Assembly: GCA_015062305.1 (NCBI GenBank)
Contig: SUUX01000005.1
Location: 22,572 to 86,571, forward strand
Length of the DNA stretch: 64,000 nucleotides
Reading direction: 5' to 3'
Source of the DNA: Alphaproteobacteria bacterium
Lineage (GTDB): Bacteria > Pseudomonadota > Alphaproteobacteria > RF32 > CAG-239
The position numbers and the translations under genes are program-made. The notes below the pieces were generated by a model. It ran no database searches. It was not told where the DNA came from and saw only the letters and a program-made list of their open reading frames with translations. Shown one piece after another: positions 34,630 through 43,452 of the stretch. Each line of letters starts with the position of its first letter. Within the stretch, counting starts at the first letter, position 1.

Positions 34630-34869
34630 TTAGTCAAAAATTTCTTTGATTTCTATGTCTATGACTTCGGCAGGATCGTATAGTCTTTCTTCTGCACATG
34701 GATATAATCCTTGAGCATTTTTGCCGGTGATGTCCACTCCGTTAGGGTTGTATTTGCTACCGGTTAATTTGTGAATACCATCAGGATTAAATCCTTCATA
34801 GTCATCTCCAAAGGGATCTCGTCCATTGGGGCCATAGCCTTCAAAATCTAGAGTTTGTGTTTTATCCAT
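34630..34869 (-). CDS. Short Gly/Asn/Asp-repeat protein
   Basis: 79 residues. The middle part repeats a Y/F-x-P-N/D-G-x-x-x-x-G unit: GYGPNGRDPFG, GFNPDGIHKLTG, KYNPNGVDITG, then KNAQGLYP. Such units resemble the short turn repeats seen in some phage and surface proteins. No signal peptide. The start has no clear Shine-Dalgarno, but the frame is closed by a good terminator. No function assigned; the repeats argue for a real protein. Confidence 0.6.
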   Translation of the reverse strand: MDKTQTLDFEGYGPNGRDPFGDDYEGFNPDGIHKLTGSKYNPNGVDITGKNAQGLYPCAEERLYDPAEVIDIEIKEIFD

Positions 34870-34968
34870 AATTGTTTTGTTTAAATAATTGTTATAATAT
34901 CCTTAGTCTGAGGATATGCTATTATATTTAAAAGGGGATGTAAATATAAAAGTCAGAAAAAAGCGGTA

Positions 34969-35397
34969 TTATACCAATTTATCAACATCAATTAGATGTT
35001 CATTTTTTTCATAGAAGTGTTTTAGATAATTACGTCCAGTTCTTTCCAATTCTTCATCGTGAATAATAGATTGGTTGTTGTCATATACACTAACTTTATG
35101 ACTGGTATGATCGGGAGGTGTTTCTGAATCGAAAACACCACTGGCTGCAAGGGCGCTAATACTATTTTGGACATAGGCAGATGATGGAGAAAAATCAGAA
35201 TTTTCTTCTTCGGATTGGTGAGAAGCATAGTATTCCGGCTGTTTGTGATGTTCACCAGCCTCATCTCGCACCAAAACATTGTTTTGAGTGTCTATAACCT
35301 CTACAAACTGTGTTTTTTGACCATTAGCACTATAACTACGCTCCGTTCTTGGAGAAGATGTAGAAGTGCCAACTTTTCTGGTGGCTCCTATACTCAT
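34969..35397 (-). CDS. Hypothetical protein
   Basis: 142 residues, polar, rich in Ser, Glu, His and Asn, with no signal peptide or membrane helix. The N-terminus (residues 1-70) looks disordered; the C-terminus has a helix (RTGRNYLKHFYEKNEHL). The ATG has a GGAGAAA site, supporting translation. It is 99 nt upstream of the Gly-repeat gene on the same strand. No homologue recognised. Confidence 0.65.
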   Translation of the reverse strand: MSIGATRKVGTSTSSPRTERSYSANGQKTQFVEVIDTQNNVLVRDEAGEHHKQPEYYASHQSEEENSDFSPSSAYVQNSISALAASGVFDSETPPDHTSHKVSVYDNNQSIIHDEELERTGRNYLKHFYEKNEHLIDVDKLV

Positions 35398-35500
35398 ATG
35401 GTTTCTCCATACTAAGAATTGGGCTTTATTCTCTACCCTATTATTTGTATTGTATCACAAAAAAAATAAATTTGCAATAAAAACAGAACATTGCATGATT

Positions 35501-36715
35501 TTATGATTTTTTTTGTAAAACAGAAACAAAAAAACCATCTGTGTTTGTTTGGTAGGGAGACATTCTGAGCATGAATTTGTTGGAAGATGGATATGGAGTT
35601 GAAATATGTTTTTTCCATATTTGAGAAATATCTGCTAAGCTAAATTCTGGGTGAACAGATAGGAAATGATTTATGATATGCTCATTTTCGGCATCGAGGA
35701 TAGAGCAAGTTATGTAAATTATACGTCCATTTGTTTTGGTTTTTGTAGTTGCCAGTTCTAGCAGATTTTTTTGAGTTGTATTAAGGTGTTTGATTTGTGT
35801 TGTGTTGAGACGGAATTTGGCATCTGGAGAACGTCTCCATGTTCCGGTGCCGGAGCAGGGTGCGTCTATAATAAAGCGATCAAAATCTTTATCAGAATCG
35901 GCAATGATGTCTGTTAACTCTATGTTTTTGACATTTAGGCGTGCAATGCGTGGCTTGATCGCATCTAGGCGTTTGGCATTTATGTCGTGAGCCAATATAG
36001 TTCCTTGGTTGTTTAGAATGTGAGAAAGGGCAAGGCTCTTGCCTCCGGCGCCACAGCAATAGTCTATAATTTTGTGTTGTGGATGGGCATCACATAAAAT
36101 GGCAGCAATTTGAGAGGCTTCATCTTGGACTTCCAGTTTTCCTTCTTGAAAAGCAATGCAGTTATTTATATTGATTCTTTCTTTTATTCTGATGCCATAA
36201 GGAGAATATGGGGTGGGAGAAGCTTCGATTCCTTCGGCTTTTAATTGTTGTATAATATCTGTGGTTGTCGAATTATGAACCCTAAAATCAGCGCAAGCCG
36301 GTTGATTGAGGCTTTTGAAAAATTCGATGTTAGGGTTTTGTGCGAATATCCATTGTGGACATTCTGCTTCTATATAATCAGGATAGGGATTGGTGTTTTC
36401 GGTAGAAAGCCATTTTTTTTCGGCTTCTGTTAAGGGTGAAATTCCGTATTGAGAACCATCAAACAGGGCGTGGATGTGTGCTTTGTTATGCCATAGAAGA
36501 ATTTTACGAGCATCTGTGCTGTTGGTGTCAAACTCTAGTTTGTGTCGATTGCGAATGATGTTCCAGACTTCTTCTGATATAAAGCGACGGTCTTTGGAAC
36601 CAATAAATTTGTGTGAACGCATATATTCGTTGATGATGTTGTCGGCAGGTCTTTTGTCTTGAAATATTTCAGAAAGCAAATCTAAAACGGCTTGATAACG
36701 AGCACCAGTTTGCAT
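35501..36715 (-). CDS. rsmB: rRNA (cytosine-5) methyltransferase, RsmB/NOL1 family
   Basis: SAM-dependent m5C methyltransferase acting on 16S rRNA. 404 residues: an N-terminal NusB-like helical part, then the SAM site DYCCGAGGKSLALSH. Both family cysteines are present, the catalytic-loop DAPCSGTGTWRRSPD and the nucleophile region ITCSILDAENE. The symbol is by family; exact target base is unproven. It starts at the rlmE stop (TAATG overlap), so the rRNA methylases are coupled. Confidence 0.9.
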   Translation of the reverse strand: MQTGARYQAVLDLLSEIFQDKRPADNIINEYMRSHKFIGSKDRRFISEEVWNIIRNRHKLEFDTNSTDARKILLWHNKAHIHALFDGSQYGISPLTEAEKKWLSTENTNPYPDYIEAECPQWIFAQNPNIEFFKSLNQPACADFRVHNSTTTDIIQQLKAEGIEASPTPYSPYGIRIKERININNCIAFQEGKLEVQDEASQIAAILCDAHPQHKIIDYCCGAGGKSLALSHILNNQGTILAHDINAKRLDAIKPRIARLNVKNIELTDIIADSDKDFDRFIIDAPCSGTGTWRRSPDAKFRLNTTQIKHLNTTQKNLLELATTKTKTNGRIIYITCSILDAENEHIINHFLSVHPEFSLADISQIWKKHISTPYPSSNKFMLRMSPYQTNTDGFFVSVLQKKS

Positions 36716-37413
36716 TATTGTATTCCTTTTTTGTAGCCTTGTGCAACAAGATAAGTCTCAGGTGATGAAGATCTGCTGGCATCTGGTTTGAAGTGGGTAA
36801 CTTTGGTAAAATGTTTTTTGGCATCATTAAGAAGAGATGCTTCGGCACCTCCTTGAAAAACTTTAGCTATAAATATGCCTCCTTCTGCTAAAACTTCTTT
36901 GGCAAATTCATAAGCTGCTTCGACCAAACCAATGGTGCGAAGATGGTCTGTTTGTTGGTGGCCGGTGGTATTGGCAGCCATGTCACTCATAACAATGTCT
37001 GCTTCTCCGTTGAGGAGTTTTTTTAGGTTGTCGGGAGCGACGGGTAGAGTGAAGTCAAGGCAAATCAAGCTGGCTCCTTCTATGGGGGCTGTTTCTAAAA
37101 TATCAATTCCAACTACTTGACCACTACCTTTGTTGCGTTGGACTGCAACTTGTGTCCATCCTCCGGGAGCACAACCAAGGTCGACAATAGTTTTTCCTTT
37201 GCCTAAAAATTTGTATTTTTCATCTAGCTGGATTAGTTTGAATGCGGCACGAGAACGATAACCTAAACGCTTGGATTCTGCAACGTAGGGGTCATTTAGT
37301 TGACGTTCTAACCATTGATTAGATGATTTTTTGCGATATTTTGATGTTTTTACTCTGACAGCCAGTTGATGGCGTCCGGTAATTTTTTGAGCTGATTTGG
37401 TTAGTTTTTTCAT
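36715..37413 (-). CDS. rlmE: 23S rRNA (uridine-2'-O) methyltransferase RlmE (FtsJ/RrmJ)
   Basis: Methylates U2552 in the A loop of 23S rRNA. 232 residues with a basic N-terminus, SRAAFKLIQLDEKYKFL, the SAM motif VDLGCAPGGWTQVA, IVMSDMAANTTGH, and KVFQGG carrying the catalytic Lys of the K-D-K-E set. Five nt downstream of the second Ppx/GppA gene, the usual alphaproteobacterial neighbourhood. Confidence 0.96.
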   Translation of the reverse strand: MKKLTKSAQKITGRHQLAVRVKTSKYRKKSSNQWLERQLNDPYVAESKRLGYRSRAAFKLIQLDEKYKFLGKGKTIVDLGCAPGGWTQVAVQRNKGSGQVVGIDILETAPIEGASLICLDFTLPVAPDNLKKLLNGEADIVMSDMAANTTGHQQTDHLRTIGLVEAAYEFAKEVLAEGGIFIAKVFQGGAEASLLNDAKKHFTKVTHFKPDASRSSSPETYLVAQGYKKGIQ

Positions 37414-37418
37414 GGCTA

Positions 37419-38360
37419 TTATTTCTTGTCTTTTTCAATCAGTTCGGCAATTATGCCATCTTTGGCACTTTTAAGGGAAGCGGTTATATTGTCAACGTCT
37501 AATTTTTCGTATATAGTATGAAAAATTATGGCGGCTGCAATAAAAATGTATGATCTTTTGTCTCCGATGTAGGGATTGTCAGCCATTTCTGCACGACTAG
37601 AGGATAAGACACTGTTTATAGCTTTATCCAGATCTTGGCGACTCATTTTTATGCCATCGGCGCGATCTCTGTCGTATAAACCGAAGTCTTCTATCATGGA
37701 AGCTAAGCGCAGAGGAGTGCTGGAGGTAGCGACAAAGCAGACATCATTTTTGTATGTTTCTAAATATGATTTTTTTACAAAGCTTTCGGTTCTGGCTCCG
37801 ATATCTTGCCGGAGGCGTTCGGCATTTTCTTCGTTGTATTCTACCAAATTGAAGGCTTCTGACGCGTTGCGAGCTCCCCAGGGAATGGAGATCGTATGTA
37901 GTATGTGTGGATTTTCGGTGTTTGTGGCTAGCGTTATTTCGGTGGAACCTCCGCCAAGGTCGTATAATACAACATATTTGCTTTTGCCACAAACATGACT
38001 TAGGGCTCCCTTGAGGTTGAGACGAGCTTCTTCGTATCCGTCAATAACTTCTATTTGAATATGAGATTCATTCCATATTTTTTTGATAAACTCATCACTA
38101 TTAGCGGCCATGCGGCAAGAGGCTGTGGCAATTGCTCTGATGTTTTGTACGTTGTGTTTATCAATTAATTGGCGGTATTCGTAAAAACATTTGAGGCCTC
38201 TTTCCATGGCTTGAGGTGTAAATACTCCAGATTTGTATAATCCTTCTCCTAATTTGGTGGCTACAGTTTTTTTACATATTTCTTCGCCATTTTGGTTGCA
38301 GATTAAGAGTCGACAAGAGTTAGTTCCAAGGTCTATGGCTGCATAATTTTTTTCTGTCAT
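37419..38360 (-). CDS. Ppx/GppA family phosphatase, second of two in tandem
   Basis: Exopolyphosphatase or guanosine pentaphosphatase of the ASKHA fold. 313 residues with AAIDLGTNSCRLLI (phosphate 1), RAIATASCRMAANS, and YDLGGGSTEI (phosphate 2). It lacks the C-terminal HD-like domain of long Ppx. It overlaps the preceding Ppx/GppA gene by 4 nt. The pair differ considerably outside the motifs, so the duplication is old. With Rsh in the window, a pppGpp-related role is possible but unproven. Confidence 0.93.
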   Translation of the reverse strand: MTEKNYAAIDLGTNSCRLLICNQNGEEICKKTVATKLGEGLYKSGVFTPQAMERGLKCFYEYRQLIDKHNVQNIRAIATASCRMAANSDEFIKKIWNESHIQIEVIDGYEEARLNLKGALSHVCGKSKYVVLYDLGGGSTEITLATNTENPHILHTISIPWGARNASEAFNLVEYNEENAERLRQDIGARTESFVKKSYLETYKNDVCFVATSSTPLRLASMIEDFGLYDRDRADGIKMSRQDLDKAINSVLSSSRAEMADNPYIGDKRSYIFIAAAIIFHTIYEKLDVDNITASLKSAKDGIIAELIEKDKK

Positions 38361-39481
38361 TTGAGGCTCCTTGGGTTGGAGTGTTGAGATTGGGGGCGAT
38401 GGTGTTTTCTGTTTCGAGAATAAGGATAACGATTTTTATATTTCTTTTTGTTATTGTCATTTTTACAGGAGTGCATCAAATCTAGCAATATGCCTTCTCT
38501 GATTCCTCTGTCGGCAACTGTTATTTCTGAAATGGGCCAGAATGACGTTAAGGCATCTATAATGGCACATCCGGCCATGGTAAGATCTGCTTTGGATGAG
38601 CCTATGCATGGGTGTTTTTTACGACCTTCGTCGCCAATGCGTTTGATTTTAGCAATGGTTCTTTCAATATCTTGTTTGCTCATTGCAATACCATCTACAG
38701 CAGAACGATTATAACGTGGTAGATTTAGATGCACGGCACCTAACACGGTTACGGTTCCAGAGGTTCCAATAATTTGAATTTCTTGATTGGCAATGGCGTT
38801 CCTGATATGGTGTTTTTCTTCAAATTCAGCCAATATTTTGTGAGTTCGCTCAATGATAGTATCATAGGCTAATTCTGTCATATCGTGAGAAGGGAAGGCC
38901 TCGGAGATAGTGACAACTCCATAAGGTAGAGAGACAAAGCCTTCTATAAAGGTGTTACCTTTGTTGGTGGTGCGAGCTAATGATATTTCTGTAGAGCCTC
39001 CTCCAATATCAAAAACCAGGGCTTGCTTGATGTTGCGTGCCAAAAGTGGAATGCATCCGACTACGGATAGGCGAGATTCTTCTTGTGGAGATATAATTTC
39101 AATATTAAGGCCGGTTTCTTTTTTTACTTGTTCTAAAAAGTGTTTGCAGTTGACAGCTCTTCTGCAGGCTGCGGTTGCTACAAAGCGAGAACGATATATA
39201 GGGGAATATTCTGCCAGCACACCAGAACAAATTTTGAGTGCTCCAATTGTGCGTTTGATGGCTTGTTTTGACAGTTCATTATTGTTTATGATACCTTCTC
39301 CAAGGCGGGTTATTTTGGAGAAGGTTTCTACAATGCGAAAAGATGAAGGTGTCGGAGTGGCTATAACCAGTCGACAAGAATTTGTTCCCAAATCAATAGC
39401 GGCATAATTGGGAATAATGGTTTCGTTTTCTTTGGCTTTGACCGTTTGTTTGGGAAACGGTTGGTTTTGCCATTTTTGCAT
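38357..39481 (-). CDS. ppx: Ppx/GppA family phosphatase, first of two in tandem
   Basis: Same fold and likely chemistry as its downstream neighbour. From ATG 39481 it has 374 residues (a TTG start 12 bases earlier is possible). Motifs: YAAIDLGTNSCRLVI, VATAACRRAVN, VFDIGGGSTEISLAR, TSGTVTVLG. It has extra ends: about 25 polar residues before the ATPase-like core and a Lys/Asn/Arg-rich tail of 30 (KKKYKNRYPYSRNRKHHRPQ) that may bind polyphosphate or RNA. The assignment of ppx versus gppA between the two is not certain. Confidence 0.9.
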   Translation of the reverse strand: MQKWQNQPFPKQTVKAKENETIIPNYAAIDLGTNSCRLVIATPTPSSFRIVETFSKITRLGEGIINNNELSKQAIKRTIGALKICSGVLAEYSPIYRSRFVATAACRRAVNCKHFLEQVKKETGLNIEIISPQEESRLSVVGCIPLLARNIKQALVFDIGGGSTEISLARTTNKGNTFIEGFVSLPYGVVTISEAFPSHDMTELAYDTIIERTHKILAEFEEKHHIRNAIANQEIQIIGTSGTVTVLGAVHLNLPRYNRSAVDGIAMSKQDIERTIAKIKRIGDEGRKKHPCIGSSKADLTMAGCAIIDALTSFWPISEITVADRGIREGILLDLMHSCKNDNNKKKYKNRYPYSRNRKHHRPQSQHSNPRSLK

Positions 39482-39572
39482 TGTTTTGTTCAATCACTCT
39501 AATTGTTATCTAAACCTACTAAGGTTATAACCCAGAAATAGTTTGTGTACAATATTTTTTTGCATCCACAAT

Positions 39573-39606
39573 AAAAAAAACCGGAGGTTTGCTCCGGTTT
39601 TTTTTT
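39573..39606 (-). terminator. Intrinsic terminator after ackA
   Basis: AAAACCGGAG and CTCCGGTTTT with a 5-nt loop; on the minus strand an eight-T run follows. It separates pta-ackA from the ppx operon. Confidence 0.9.
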
Positions 39607-39618
39607 GATTATGACGAT

Positions 39619-40797
39619 TTATTGGCTAAGACGAACGGTGTCTTTGGCAATCATAAGCTCTTCATCTGTTGGAATAACAAATGATTTTACGTTAGAATCC
39701 GGAGTTGTGATTTCTATTGCAGAACCACGTTTATTGTTGTTTTCTTCATTTACTTTGATACCAAGGTAAGAAAGTTTGTCCAAGACCATTTTGCGAATTA
39801 TTGGAGAATTTTCTCCGATACCTGCGGTGAAAACAATGGCGTCTACTCCACCAAGTGCGGCGATATAGCTACCAATAAATTTAACAATTGTATAGGCGTA
39901 GGTTTGTAAAGCTTCTACAGCTTTGGAGTCTCCATCCAGATATTTTGCTTCTACATCGCGCATATCGCTAAATCCGGATAGCCCCAGCATACCACTTTGT
40001 TTGTTTAGAAGTGTGTTTACTTCATCTACAGACTTGCTTTGAGTTTTCATAATGTGGAGAGGAATATATGGGTCTATATCTCCACAGCGAGTTCCCATAA
40101 TTACACCAGCTAAAGGAGTAAACCCCATAGATGTATCTTTGCAACAGCCATTTTCTACAGCAGAAATGGATGCCCCATTGCCAAGGTGACAAGTAATGAT
40201 TTTGCCGGCTTTGCCAATGAGTTTTGCACATTCGTTAGCAACGTATTGGTGAGATGTGCCGTGCATTCCGTAACGACGAATTTTGTGTTGAGTATATTGC
40301 TCCAAAGGTAATCCATAAAGGAAAGCTTCTTTGGGCATTGTTTGATGAAATGCTGTATCAAAAGTAGCCACTTGCGGAACATTAGGTAGAGCTTTTTGAA
40401 CAGCACGTAAACCTAAAACAGCGGCAGGGTTATGCAGAGGAGCGAGAGCAGAAAGCTCTTCTATTGCTTTGATAACATCTTCGGTTACCAGGGTTGATGT
40501 TTTGAATTTTTCGCCACCATGAACAACTCTATGGCCAACAGCGCTGATTTCATCTAGGTTGCTGATTGCGCCATCAAGTAAAAGATTGAAAACTTCATTG
40601 AGGGCTTCATTGTGAGAAGGAAGAGGATTGTTGATGGTTTTTTTGTCTCCATTTGCATATTTGATGCTAACCATAGAGCCATCGATACCAATACGTTCTG
40701 CTAAACCTTTGGCAATGACATCATACTGATTTCCTTCAACGTTAAATAATTGATATTTTAGAGATGAAGATCCTGAATTTAGTACTAAAATTTTCAT
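39619..40797 (-). CDS. ackA: Acetate kinase
   Basis: Converts acetyl phosphate and ADP to acetate and ATP. 392 residues from ATG 40797; an ATG two codons upstream is too near the AAGGA site. Motifs: LVLNSGSSSLKYQLFN, HRVVHGGEKF, ATFDTAFHQTMP, RYGMHGTSHQYV, LGNGASI and FTAGIGENSP. Downstream of pta by 18 nt, forming the classic acetate-producing pair fed by PFOR. Confidence 0.98.
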   Translation of the reverse strand: MKILVLNSGSSSLKYQLFNVEGNQYDVIAKGLAERIGIDGSMVSIKYANGDKKTINNPLPSHNEALNEVFNLLLDGAISNLDEISAVGHRVVHGGEKFKTSTLVTEDVIKAIEELSALAPLHNPAAVLGLRAVQKALPNVPQVATFDTAFHQTMPKEAFLYGLPLEQYTQHKIRRYGMHGTSHQYVANECAKLIGKAGKIITCHLGNGASISAVENGCCKDTSMGFTPLAGVIMGTRCGDIDPYIPLHIMKTQSKSVDEVNTLLNKQSGMLGLSGFSDMRDVEAKYLDGDSKAVEALQTYAYTIVKFIGSYIAALGGVDAIVFTAGIGENSPIIRKMVLDKLSYLGIKVNEENNNKRGSAIEITTPDSNVKSFVIPTDEELMIAKDTVRLSQ

Positions 40798-40815
40798 AAT
40801 CATTTTCCTTATAAA

Positions 40816-41823
40816 TTATTTTTGAGATTGTAGAGCTGTGATGGCAATAACACCGACAATGTCTTCGGCAAAACAGCCACGAGAAAGGTCATTAACAGGA
40901 GCGTTTAGGCCTTGTAACAGCGGGCCATACATTTCTGCCCCACCAAGGCGTTGGAGCAGTTTGTATCCGATGTTGCCGGCTTCTATATTTGGGAATATTA
41001 GCACATTTGCGTTTCCGGCCACTTTGGAATCTGGTGCCTTTTTGGCGGCAACGACAGAATCGAGAGCAGCATCAGCTTGAAGCTCTCCGTCCAAAGAAAT
41101 TGCTTTGTCGGCATATTCAGGAGCACTTAGAGCGGCTTTGGCTATAGATGTTGCCTCTTTAACCTTATCTACAGCCTCTCCTTTGCCAGAGCCATAGGTG
41201 GAATATGATAACATGGCAATGCGAGGTTCATCACCAAACCGGATAACACTTTCTGCAGAACTTAGCGCTATGTCTGCAAGTTCTTTGGCATTGGGGTTGA
41301 TGTTTATGGCGCAGTCAGATAGGTAGTAGAGTTTTCCTTCTTGAGAGCGCATGATGAATAGGGCAGACACACCCCGATCTTTGTGTGCTGATTTGATAAT
41401 TTGCAAGGCAGGACGGACGGTGTCGGCAGTGGAGTGGTTGGCGCCTGATACCATTCCATCGGCATCACCAGATTTTATCATGAGCGTACCAAAGTAGTTA
41501 GGGTTAAGGGCTAATTTGGCTGCATCTTCTTCGGTCAGACCTTTCTCTTTACGCAAATTGTAGAGGAGGTTGGTATATTCTGCCAATTTGGGAGAATGAG
41601 CCGGATTGATAATCTCTATTCCGTTTAGATCCCAAGATTTAGATGCAAAGTATTGTTTTATTTCATCTTCATTACCCAAAATGATGATTTTGGCAATGTT
41701 TTGAATGGCGGCTTCGTGTGCGGCGATTAGTACACGCTCGTCTTCGCCTTCGGGTAGGACAATGGTTTTGCCAAGTTTTTGAGCTTTGGCGATTAATGAT
41801 TGAATATATGGGCTTATTTTCAT
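40816..41823 (-). CDS. pta: Phosphate acetyltransferase
   Basis: Converts acetyl-CoA and phosphate to acetyl phosphate. 335 residues, the short PTA_PTB-only form without the DRTGG/AAA N-terminal part of enterobacterial Pta. Conserved segments: TIVLPEGEDERVL, KSGDADGMVSGANHSTADTVRPALQ, MLSYSTYGSGKGEAVDKV, and FPNIEAGNIGYKLLQRLG. First gene of pta-ackA; divergent from ndk across 142 nt. Confidence 0.97.
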   Translation of the reverse strand: MKISPYIQSLIAKAQKLGKTIVLPEGEDERVLIAAHEAAIQNIAKIIILGNEDEIKQYFASKSWDLNGIEIINPAHSPKLAEYTNLLYNLRKEKGLTEEDAAKLALNPNYFGTLMIKSGDADGMVSGANHSTADTVRPALQIIKSAHKDRGVSALFIMRSQEGKLYYLSDCAININPNAKELADIALSSAESVIRFGDEPRIAMLSYSTYGSGKGEAVDKVKEATSIAKAALSAPEYADKAISLDGELQADAALDSVVAAKKAPDSKVAGNANVLIFPNIEAGNIGYKLLQRLGGAEMYGPLLQGLNAPVNDLSRGCFAEDIVGVIAITALQSQK

Positions 41824-41965
41824 TCGCTTAATCCTTATCTGTTATATGTTTTTTCAATATCTTTACACTCCTTATCTTCAAAAGTCAAAATATCTTTTGA
41901 TTATTTGCAGAAAGTATTATATCTTGTTTATGATTTGAATATTTATGTGAAATGGAGTGCCCACT

Positions 41966-42382
41966 ATGGAAAGAACGTTATCTATAATTAAACCAGATGC
42001 TGTTAGTCGTAATATAACAGGAAAAGTCAATGCTATGATAGAAAATGAAGGCTTGAAAATAGTGGCACAAAAAATGATTTGTCTGACAACAAAGCAGGCT
42101 GAGGAATTTTATGCAGAGCACAAAGGTAAGCCTTTTTTTGAGAATTTGGTTGGATTTATGACTTCTGCTCCGGTGGTTGTACAAGTTTTACAAGGAGAAA
42201 ATGCGGTTGCTAATTATCGAAAGATTATGGGAGCAACTAATCCGGCTGTTGCTGAAGAGGGTACGATCAGAAAGACGTTTGCTTTGTCTATAGATAAGAA
42301 CACAGTTCATGGTTCTGATTCTGTTGATAGTGCCAAGAGAGAAATTGGTTTCTTTTTTAGTGAATTAGATATTTGCGAATAG
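41966..42382 (+). CDS. ndk: Nucleoside diphosphate kinase
   Basis: Balances NTP pools by phosphate transfer through a phosphohistidine. 138 residues from ATG 41966 (GGAG site): [19 protein letters not shown], then active-site [16 protein letters not shown] with His115. Normal length. The DUF2066 gene follows after 10 nt. Confidence 0.98.
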   Translation: MERTLSIIKPDAVSRNITGKVNAMIENEGLKIVAQKMICLTTKQAEEFYAEHKGKPFFENLVGFMTSAPVVVQVLQGENAVANYRKIMGATNPAVAEEGTIRKTFALSIDKNTVHGSDSVDSAKREIGFFFSELDICE

Positions 42383-42392
42383 GAGTTGTTAG

Positions 42393-43439
42393 GTGTTTAG
42401 GTGTGGACTTTTGCTTTTGTTAGCAATGCTGTTGTGGAATGGCCAGGCTTTTGCAGATGAACGCTATGCAGTAGAAGTTAGTGTAGATGTAACGGATAGT
42501 AGTGCAGCGGTGGCACAACAAAGAGCTATGAACGAGGCTTATCGTGCGGCAGTAGTTACAGTTGCCAGAAAAGTGACAACTCCGGAAGGCGCTGCAAAAA
42601 TTGCCGCAATGACAAATGAACAGTTGGTGAATTTTATTAAAGAAGTTTCGGTTATTGAAGAAAAGCGTTCGGCAGTGAGATATATGGCAAAACTAAAGGT
42701 GGTTTTGAATGAAGAGATGCTCCGAGAATATATGAAAGAAAGAGATATTCCGGTAATGAAAAATATGTCTCACAAGGTTTTGGTTGTGCCGGTATTTAGA
42801 GAATTTAGCTCGGATGCTCCAATGTTGTGGGAAAGCGCAAATTTGTGGCGTCAAGCATGGGACAAAGTTGGTGTTGCAGGAATGATAAAAATTGTGCCTT
42901 TATCTTCCAGTGGTTTTAATTATGCCGTGATAGATGGTAATAAGGCTTTGGCTATGGATGGTGAAGCCTTGGATAAATTGATGCGTTTGAATGGGGCAGA
43001 TGATGTTTATGTGCTAGATGCTATCTATGACGGAATCGAGGGATTGACTGTAAAAGCAACGTCTTATAGTGGAGATAGAAAAACAATAAAAGTATCTGGC
43101 CCCAGAAGTTCGGGAATGGAGTTGTTTGATAAGGCTGTTGCCGAGGTGAAGACCGAACTGGAAAACAGAATCGCAAAACAAAGTGTTGCTGAAGCATCTA
43201 TGGAAGATGTGATTGTTGTGTTATATAACTTTGCACAATTGTCCGATTGGGTAATGACGGAAAATACTTTGAAAGAAATACCTATAGTGAATAACTTGGA
43301 GGTTCAGGCATTGGGTGCCGGCAAGGCTCAGTTTAAATTGGTGTTCAATGGTTCTATGGAAAAACTGATACAGTTGTTGTCTGAAAAGTCTTATCGGTTG
43401 GTTGAACATGGAAGTTATTATAGTTTAGAACGCTATTAG
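42393..43439 (+). CDS. DUF2066 exported protein
   Basis: 348 residues with a GTG start behind AGGAG and a signal peptide (MFRCGLLLLLAMLLWNGQAFA). The N-terminal half fits DUF2066 (DERYAVEVSVDVTDSSAAVAQQRAMNEAYRAAV-type repeat of Ala-rich helix and beta strands). The family function is unknown. It is followed at 13 nt by a PerM-type permease, a neighbourhood often seen in alphaproteobacteria, where hdaA is the usual third member. Here hdaA lies elsewhere (53012). Confidence 0.85.
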   Translation: MFRCGLLLLLAMLLWNGQAFADERYAVEVSVDVTDSSAAVAQQRAMNEAYRAAVVTVARKVTTPEGAAKIAAMTNEQLVNFIKEVSVIEEKRSAVRYMAKLKVVLNEEMLREYMKERDIPVMKNMSHKVLVVPVFREFSSDAPMLWESANLWRQAWDKVGVAGMIKIVPLSSSGFNYAVIDGNKALAMDGEALDKLMRLNGADDVYVLDAIYDGIEGLTVKATSYSGDRKTIKVSGPRSSGMELFDKAVAEVKTELENRIAKQSVAEASMEDVIVVLYNFAQLSDWVMTENTLKEIPIVNNLEVQALGAGKAQFKLVFNGSMEKLIQLLSEKSYRLVEHGSYYSLERY

Positions 43440-43452
43440 GGAGTAAAAATTT

